Shown piece after piece: positions 56,329 through 64,000 of a stretch of DNA of 64,000 bases. The stretch is taken from assembly GCF_001949145.1 (NCBI RefSeq), contig NW_019091359.1, positions 1,144,329-1,208,328 on the forward strand, in the 5' to 3' direction. The notes under the pieces are model-generated. The model saw nothing but the letters and a program-made list of their open reading frames with translations, did not search any database and was not told the DNA's origin. Position 1 is the first letter of the stretch. The number at the start of each line of letters is the position of its first letter. This stretch comes from Acanthaster planci (lineage: Eukaryota; Echinodermata; Asteroidea; Valvatida; Acanthasteridae). Position numbers and translations under genes: made by a program.

Positions 56329-59300
56329 TTTTGAAAAAAAAAATGGCTATTATTATCATCCAAACAAGCTACTTAATACGATGAACAAATGAAAAAGCGG
56401 AACTCACTCCAAAAAATTTAGACAAGTGTGATAAATATTTGTACACAGAGCCATTATTGTTCTACCTGGGATGACTTCACAGTTCACCTCACGAATCATA
56501 TGGAAATTTTTATTAGCATACGAACCAAAAGGTTGACGTTTCGCCCCTTTTCTGCCGTTAAGGGGAGATGGGGAGTCATCTGCATTACAATCAAGCATTT
56601 CTACATGTTTTTTAAGTCATGACGATCATGTTTTATGTCTCCTCTAAAGCGGGAGTCAATTGAATTGCAAAATGGTTTTTAAAATTCGTTTTGCCGGGCT
56701 ACTTTCGAGTAATTTGAAAGGAGAGGTATTGTACTGCGGGCATAGACTGCATGACGTCAATATAGTTCCCTGCATGCAGATGGTTTTCCTGTTCAGCTTC
56801 TGACGGTGATGTCAACCTTGTATGTAGGTGTTCTGGAGTATCCAGGTTAGGTCAGAGTATGGTCGTTCAGCATTTGTCAGTCTTCCGGTGATTAAAAATG
56901 CAGAAGTTTTGTTAAATTCTGTTTGGATTCCGTTGAAAAGAAGGGAATGAAAAAATGCTGGGGTGTTGTTTTTTTTGGGGGGGGTTCTACCAATGATTTT
57001 TCCTGTGTTTAATCTTTAGCTCTATTTGTTCATCATTCTTTCCCCTAGAGCTTCAACACAGACACATTATTTTTCTGTTTACCAACCCCCGTGTGGGCAG
57101 TCGAAGTTCACAGAAAGGTGGTTGGCAAAAGATCTGTTTCAATTTTCACACTTGCATCATAAGTGTCAAGGAGGGATGTATCATTTTGTTTTATTCAGCG
57201 TTCAGTGCTAGTGCGTGTATGATTATTAAGATTTTTTTGCATTAGAGGCCGACAACAGATTGCCAACAACTGGTTGACAAAACGGTGACCTCAACGTTAC
57301 CAAAAAAGGTCTGCAACTTGAATACACTAAGGACGGGAAAGGTTGCACGCTATAAGGACACTACTAAGTTTTGCACAAACTAGGGTTTGTTTTCCCAGAA
57401 ACGGACAACAGGTGCAACAGACAAAATGAGATTTGAGGATTTGACAAATAAAAGCCACAGTTTCAATAATTTTTTAGAAAGAGAGCTTTGATTGTCGGCG
57501 TCCTGTAACTAGAAATCATGCATTATATTGAGCCCATGTGGGCGCAAAACACCCTGTTTTTAAGGACGTTGCTGTAAGGTGACGTCATCTCAAATTGCTG
57601 ACCAACGACGGAAAGCCAGCAACGAGTCAAGCACCTCTGAAACAGATATGTAGGTTCCCTTTTTTTCTGACGGCTGGGTATTTGAAAATCTTGGGTTGGG
57701 TGCAGTGCACGGGGGCCAGTCTGAATGTCACCCGTTCTACTTCGTGCAAGCTCCTCGCTGCATAGAGCGCGCGTCTATCACATTGACTGCTCTGGCGGAG
57801 GGGCACCACTTCACTTGAAGTCATGATGGGCGACACTGTTTACCATCGTGAACTCTAGCCATGTCCGGAATAGTCATGTAACGCTACGGCTACGTCTATT
57901 GCTATCGTGTGCCCATGTACAAGCATGTTCGACCGGCAAAGATCTAGATCTAGCCGTTGATACAGAATGGTGCGATCTCTCAATGGGTTTATACACGTTT
58001 TGCGTCTCCTATTCTGTTACTTTAAAGGATCCATGCAATAAATTTTATCCATTTTGTGTATCGTTATACTCATCTCCAATGTATGGACACCGTTTGAAAT
58101 CCTTTTGAGTTAAGTGAACTGAATAGACACACCCTTTTTTAAACAAAAAATAATTCCAAGCTTTTCTGGAAGGTGAGGGCGCTGTTGCTGTGTTGTCAAT
58201 TAGAGAGCGCAATGTTCAGTGTTCAATGTTCCTACATGCTTTCATGTTCAAATTTTGAACCCCACATTATGCTCATTGAAAACATTATTGAGAAGATATA
58301 CGGTGCACTGTATTCATAAAAAATATAATGCATGTAGTGGGTCAACGATCGTCTTGTTGGGAGGCATGGGTCCACTAAGTAACAGATAATCCGCCGTGAG
58401 CAGAAGCACCCCCTCATCGGTTGGAAAGAGCCATGTTGGTCGGGAGTTTTCGTTTTGCTGGTAGCGAAGCGATCGTGCGTGCGCATTTTTACAGCTGATT
58501 GTGAACCAGCGAAGTAAGTTCCGACAAAGGGTGCCTCGATTGCTAGGAAAATTGCGCCCTCTCTTGGTCCAGCTCAGGACTCATAGGCCTTCCCTCAGGC
58601 ATGCCCCCAAATACCTCCGGCTCTGGGTTGTTCTTGTTTGATGAATTTTAACCCAATTTGAAGGCTCCTTGTGAAAAAAGCTGACAACACATTCAACGAT
58701 TTTATTAAATTACCTGAATTTATTAATTAACCAAGGAAATCTTCAAAATTTAATCCAGAAAGAATGGAAAGCAAAAAAAAAGTCAAGTTTTACCAAACTG
58801 GAATATGAACTTTAACAGGATAAGGAACAAAAAGAATTAATTGCACAAAACAATTTTGTTTTCTGAAAAAATGGAAGATTGTTCTTTTAAAATACAGAAA
58901 GCCCCATTATTCCCGAACTGCAATGCCACAATTTCCCAATCTAAGGTCACCTGTTTTCGTCATCGATAGCATGTGTGTTTGAAGACAAGATAAGTGTTGT
59001 AATGAATGTAAGCCTCTAAAAGGTTCAAGCGATGTATTTTACTCAGACGCACTTTTTGTTCAACTCCTGTTTTACTCTTCGATATCCGAAAAATATTTGA
59101 CATCCTTTTGGGTCAAGGGTATTGCAAAAGGAGACATTTAAATAAAATCAAAACTGTCCTTGCTTTCCAGACAATAGGGCGCTGCTGTTGTGATGTCACT
59201 CGGGTAAGACCCCGCTCAGTTCATGTTTTTTTCTGTTAAAAATGTGAGACATATCGGAGGAAGGGTTGCTCGATGTCTTATTACGAAGAACGTGTTCTTT

Positions 59301-59572
59301 CTCAACAATGTTATTGAAAAAAGTGAATGTTAGGACAGCAAAATATGAAAAATTACAGTAGTTTTGTGTACACAATCCAAAGTAATTCTCACATTTATGC
59401 CTGAAATGACATCAGTTTTGCTCATGAATATGAAAATTCTCATTTGCATAAAATCAAAAAGGCACTTAACGTATATTGAGACACAAACTGTATTTGTAAG
59501 GACAGTATTTAAAATGTTCTGCACATAGATCCTTATCATGTCTATTGGATAATAATGCGTACAAAAACAATA
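56329..59572. other. Intergenic, repeat-bearing
   Basis: No gene is recognised. TGACGTCA palindromes lie at 56752 and 57580. Copies of the GAGGGCGCTGTTGCTGTG-type repeat core lie at 58175 and, diverged, near 59175, with GCGCCCTC at 58554. These point to several old transposon insertions. Confidence 0.5.
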
Positions 59573-59693
59573 AGGCTGCGTCCGAATCTCTTGTCTAGAG
59601 CTAGGTCTAGGTCTTCGCTCCATTGGAAATGCGTGGAGATGCGTAGACAATTGGCCTAGCCGTAGCTCTGGAAGCTCGTTTCGGACACGACCT
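59573..59693. mobile_element. Short foldback/MITE-like inverted repeat
   Basis: Arms of about 39 bases (59573-59611 and 59655-59693) share TGCGTCCGAA-like ends and AGAGCTAGG-like inner parts as inverted copies with several mismatches. TAA flanks both ends, as in the element at 24665-25108. It lies about 170 bases beyond the stop of the Kazal gene at 59860. Confidence 0.5.
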
Positions 59694-59859
59694 AAGATTC
59701 AATTCTCATAAGTTCAGAAGGCCGCCAATAATGTTCCCCGAACTAACAAAAAAGGAAGACACCGGAGCCTCGGAAGACATCAACAAGTAATCTTAAGGGT
59801 GTTATTAGCTTCTCTGTGTTAAGTCTTCCCTTGTCAAGGGAATGAATTCAGACGGATAT

Positions 59860-61538
59860 CTATGGACGACAAACTCCCGCATAAGCCACTGTCAGCGTGT
59901 CGAGATTGTCAACACACGCCGTCACCTCCAGCACGCACTGCGAGGGGTACGTGTTCCCGTCTGTGCCGCACACGGAGGACGACGGGGCGCAGCTGTCGAA
60001 GCTGTTGCACGGGCGGCTGGTGACGGAAATACTCGCGGCGGGGTCCCCGCTGGCAGGTGTCCCCGCGGCCGGGCTGCTGGTCTGGGCAGTCATCGACGGT
60101 GCCAGAGATCCGGAGGGAAGAGTTGTGCCGTTGGGTAACGAGAAAGTGTCGGTCCCCGATGCAAAAACCGTGCGTAGGGTTGTCGGCGGTTGCGATGGCA
60201 CGGTCGACGGGGTTACTGGAGCTGAGAAGAAAGGAAATTAATGAAAATTAATATTTACCAGTTGGAGTATCGGTCATATTTCTAATATTTATCTGTAATA
60301 TTGTGAACTAAGGTGAGATTTTGTCTGCTTCTTCGTGGGCATTTCCCTCCTACGCGAGAACAGTGCCACTTTCCTCGTCAAATTCTGGAGACAAAACAGC
60401 TTAGTTGCTTTAAAACAAGAAAATAAGACCCTAAGCACATGCCTTAAGAATTAGGGAAGTGAGCCAGTCGATATACGGAAACGGAATGCCTACATCATTT
60501 TGCATGAAGCGAAAAATTTGGACTCCATCACTACAGTGGGAAATACATGTACGAGGCAGTTAGTGTCTCAACTACCTGATGTGATCGGGCTGCCGCCTCC
60601 GTCCGTGTCGTTGTTCTCCGGTATTTCCTCACTGTCACTGTCACTGTCGTCCTCTCTGTCGAACACCTGACGGTCTGGTCCGAAGCAATAAACCCGTGAG
60701 ACTATAGTGAAGCTACTTCCGGTCCGGCACGTGTTCCTGTCCACCATGCACCTTGAGGGAAAGGTGCGGTAGCTGACACCGTCGAAGGCGCACACACGGA
60801 TATCCCGCGTTGGACGGGGGCATTTGGAGCATTCAGCTGCCGGCTTATTGTCGCCGCCTGCCTCATCCACCTGAGGGTTGGGCAAGGTGGGCAGGGGGCA
60901 CGCACCATCCGAGACGACGGTGAAGCTACTCCCAGTCTTGCAAGCTTTCCTGTCGACCATGCACCTTGAGGGGAAGGTGCGGTAGCTGACACCGTCGAAG
61001 GCGCACACACGGATATCCCGCGTTGGCCGGGGGCACTTGAAGCATTCAGCTGCCGGCTTATTGTCGCCTACTGTGAGCCGCGCGTATTAAAAAAAAATTA
61101 ATAATCGTTTTTAATCAGGAGGCATTTGAATACTTTCACAAAGGCTGAAAACCGGCGTAAAATGTCCACACAGTGATGTGAAATATTTGAAATCCGTCTT
61201 CTGAGTAATTCTGGCAGCCTTTGGTGTAGAAAAATAAGGACAGCATTTTAAATTCTTGAGTGTAAAAAAAATCATCCCACGAAAACAACACAGTTTCAGG
61301 CAACATCTGTCACATTGAAGTTTACATTGCATTGTATATCACGTCATTGTGTGAACAGAAGTAAAAGCGCAGTGTTTATGGGAACTATCTTGGCCACTGT
61401 TCAGTTCATCCCATTTTTGAAAATTGCATCCATACGTTAGGTGTGTTTACCTTGTCTACCGCTTCCCATCGCCCTAGCCTCGCTAGTTGCGATTAGCGCC
61501 ACCAAGAGGGTGATTGCAAACAGTGCACCGATCTTCAT
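59860..61538 (-). CDS. Secreted three-Kazal protein with internal duplication
   Basis: Predicted secreted protease inhibitor of 313 residues, paralogue of the gene at 52923-54647. Coding exons are 61538-61451 (signal peptide MKIGALFAITLLVALIATSEA), 61067-60576 and 60221-59860, all phase 1. Exon 3 carries two nearly identical Kazal-like units in tandem, each with CPRPTRDIRVCAFDG and P1 Arg, then an acidic run (REDDSDSDSEEIPENND). The last exon has a Ser/Thr/Pro-rich linker of about 70 residues and a typical Kazal domain (SSSVCGTDGNTY, P1 Pro). The acceptor of exon 3 is CAGTAG, so two positions three bases apart are possible. A non-coding first exon (to 62490) precedes the signal-peptide exon. 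Confidence 0.85.
60650..61067 (-). repeat. Tandem Kazal-unit duplication inside one exon
   Basis: Two units of about 210 bases, beginning GCGACAATAAGCCGGCAGCT at about 61067 and about 60856, are nearly identical through the Cys3-Cys4 region and diverge toward the last cysteine. The duplication lies wholly within one exon and keeps frame. Confidence 0.8.
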
Positions 61539-62489
61539 GTTGACTGAGGAGCTGTTAGAGGGAGCGATAGGGAAATTATTAGACGCTGCTCGAGGCGAAA
61601 TCGAATAAATCAACTGTAATTGACTGATTTAGTGGTATGCTTGATCAGGTGTGATGCTATCTGGAGAGAGCCTACTGCGCTGAAAGTCTAGTGTGTTACT
61701 CATCTTTTTCATCAAAAATCTATTTCAGTTGACAAAATGGTCATGCTTCTTGAGCAAAAGACAGCCTTTCAAATAAAAATGATAGGCCAGGCAAGTAGTC
61801 TTGCATCTGTAGCTATTTCCAAGGCAAAGTAGGGTCAAGATCTTGTGGTCATCAGATGTCCAAAATGTAAATAACACAGATGGCAAGAGGATGCGCAAAA
61901 TTCTATTCTGGTCAAGGTCAGACCATTTTCCCGTTTCACTTCTGAGAATCCGTGCACACGAGTCTTTAACCAGCTTTTAAAGGAGATAAAAGATTATGGA
62001 GGAAGCAATTTTTTTAACCGCGACCAAAACAGCTTCGTCGGGGCACGATCCATATCATAAATTCCTATTTGTGAAAAACGTAACACTATAACAATGCAAC
62101 CGTAGGGTATTTCTATCTACAGTGCACATTTTGATCTAAGATATTGGCAGACGACTCAGGATTATAGAGGGAGACAGCTTAGGGAGGTATACAGTCAAAT
62201 ATTTTCGATCAACAGTAGAAGATAAGCAAAATTTGTGTTCGAAAGGATCTAATCTTCGCCGGCCTTCACCTATCGTATTAGAAGTGGGGCTTGACACCTC
62301 CATAAAGGGGACATAAGTTGGTTTAGGGACGTACAACATTTCAGTAGATGGCATTTTGAAAATTTCACCAAGAGGCCAAATCTGTCAAAATATTGTCCAC
62401 TTTTTCAACAGCTCATCGACACAAATGTACCCCCAAATGAGGGGCTGAGCCTCACGAAACAATATAAACTAAGAAGAGTCATCACTCAC

Positions 62490-62555
62490 CCTGTTTTTCA
62501 GTCTGGTGTGAAGTGAAGAACAGTGTTTATTCAACAGATAGCTTTGGGCTTTATA
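62490..62555 (-). promoter_or_regulatory. TATA box and non-coding first exon of the three-Kazal gene
   Basis: TATAAAG (62555-62549) is followed by a likely start near 62525 and a strong donor CAGG|GTGAGT with exon end at 62490. The acceptor is probably CTAACAG or CCTCAG just before the ATG at 61538. Confidence 0.6.
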
Positions 62556-64000
62556 GTCGACAAACCGACAAACACATTATGATGCCGTCACCAGGGCATT
62601 CTCTGCGTTTTACATAGGTCTCAATATGACAGGCCTAACGTGCTGAAAAACAGCAATGCCGGATGTCCGTTGACTCATGACAATGATTCAATCCAGTCTT
62701 GGAAAACGACGTCTATTTCAGATTGTTTGTGTCCGGGTTGACTCATCCAGCACAAGGGCGGATGAAGGGGTGGGCAGTGATGGGGGCTACGCCTACCTAA
62801 AAAAATCCCGAGCAAATATTTTTGAAAATGATAATAATGATTGGAGGTTAATTTCATTTCTCCCTTTTCCCAGAGCGAATATCAACCCTCAAAAATTTAG
62901 CCTCACCCCTCAGCAAAGCCACAAAAGTTAGGCCTACGAGAAAAACTTCCGAATTTATGCCCCCAGAAGGTTTTGCCACCTAAAATTTGGATGTGGATTC
63001 CACCTTGATCTAGAATCGCGCAGCTTGGACCAGTGGAATGAATATGGGTTTATTTACTTCTTCTTTCAGAGTGTATTTTATCACAGTATCATGCGGTGGC
63101 TAATTGGAGGGGAGGGGGCTGGTGCGATGGGGGACGGGGGGCCGCTAGCACTGATGATATGAACTCTCTTGCCAAAGGATTTCAAGGAACAAGAAATGTG
63201 TGGTTACAGGATTTATTCAATGACACCTTCGAATGTGGCGTTTCTCAACGACCATGTGAGTGACATCATCAGAACGGCCGGCAGTTGATCTCGAATGTCT
63301 GTTTCCTCCACAGCAGCTGGCGAATTCATTTAATAGTGAGTGGTGGGTCAGAAGTCGCTGATGACACCGTGGCGTGCACTTGGCTTATCCTGCTTCGTAG
63401 AGGGAAATGCTACATCACGGACCATCAATAATACACAAACAGAATGAATGGTCAAAAACTGGTAACAAGGGTTTGATAAAAGTAATATGCTTTCAGTAAA
63501 ATTTAGCCAAAATTAAGTGCACACTATTCTGTAATTTTCACCTGAGCTTTGCTTTAACTGTAATTTAGTATTTTTACACGAGTTATGTGTTTATGGCCAA
63601 CTTTTACGCCGCCACGTAAAATTTACAATAATTTACGTAAAAGTTGTGCGTTGTATTAACATGACTAACACTGTGGGTGCGTGTCACTATGTGCTTCGAT
63701 CTGGCCGGGCGCTGAGGATTAGTCCATTCATCAGCTTTATTAGTGCCGCGTAGACAGGACAGGCCTGCACTCTTGCTATGGAGCGTTCACCAACCTTTTT
63801 TTGTGTGCGAATTCTGGGTGTATAATGAGCTTCAAAGGAGAGATCAGATTGCGTCAAGCGGAGAGAAATCTACAGGCTGAGTCTATCCTTCATTGCTAAT
63901 GGAATTCCGATCATATCGCAGGCAAGCATGCAGCTTTATGTCATAAGGTAACAAACCATGGAGCGCGTTGGGCCATGTCCAAACAGTCTGGTTCCATTTT
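62556..64000. other. Intergenic right end
   Basis: No gene is recognised between the last promoter and the window edge. G-rich runs near 63100-63145 and a few ATGs near 63830-63960 may belong to a gene beyond the edge. Confidence 0.45.

Noticed and set aside
55620-56392. Four long open frames across 55.6-56.4 kb
   Set aside because: They consist of the N gap translated as unknown residues.
57627-57836. Possible first exon on the minus strand (MTSSEVVPL...) with a phase-1 donor
   Set aside because: No signal peptide, no domain and no partner exon found; the donor is weak. Not enough to call a gene.

Overview
The window is eukaryotic DNA, AT-rich (roughly 60% by eye), with genes split by GT-AG introns, TATA boxes, AATAAA poly(A) signals and many short inverted-repeat transposons. 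The proteins (an Artemis nuclease with animal exon structure, Ig-superfamily receptors, secreted Kazal proteins) and the frequent TACATGTA-type simple repeats suggest an invertebrate deuterostome, possibly an echinoderm. That placement is inference. One assembly gap (660 N) lies at 55669-56328. I found no rRNA, functional tRNA or CRISPR.

Layout. (1) 1-13640, minus strand: the first six coding exons of a DCLRE1C/Artemis homologue (180 residues of the metallo-beta-lactamase domain) spread over 13 kb of repeat-rich introns; the gene runs off the left edge. (2) 13641-25865: no recognisable gene, one PIF/Harbinger-like MITE. (3) 25866-28217, minus: an intronless 783-residue receptor with three Ig domains, one membrane segment and a 384-residue Asp/Tyr-rich tail. 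(4) 28218-32198: repeats, including a foldback element carrying two head-to-head tRNA-like promoters. (5) 32199-38634, minus: an eight-exon gene for a six-Kazal-domain protein with a mucin-like segment; all internal junctions after the leader are phase 1. (6) 42903-43886, minus: an intronless receptor with two Ig domains and a short tail. (7) 45674-47851, plus: a second intronless three-Ig receptor with a long Asp/Tyr-rich tail, divergent from the short one. (8) 52923-55250 and 59860-62525, minus: two paralogous secreted Kazal genes with the same exon plan (TATA promoter, 5' UTR exon, signal-peptide exon, Arg-P1 Kazal plus acidic exon, Pro/Ser/Thr plus Kazal exon).

The most notable content is the family of intronless Ig receptors. 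The two long members share three intracellular blocks (DPDVIPR, P[FL]QDR..SP, and a C-terminal SYV that fits a class I PDZ ligand) around otherwise diverged Tyr/Asp-rich sequence. One carries a CD28-like YMNM motif. The other has lost both canonical cysteines of its first Ig domain. A short two-Ig paralogue lacks the signalling tail. Together with interleaved Kazal inhibitors this looks like an expanding cell-surface and secreted gene cluster; an immune or recognition role is inference only.

All exon joins were made by eye from splice consensus, reading-frame continuity and family alignment from memory. Functional statements about the Ig family are predictions.
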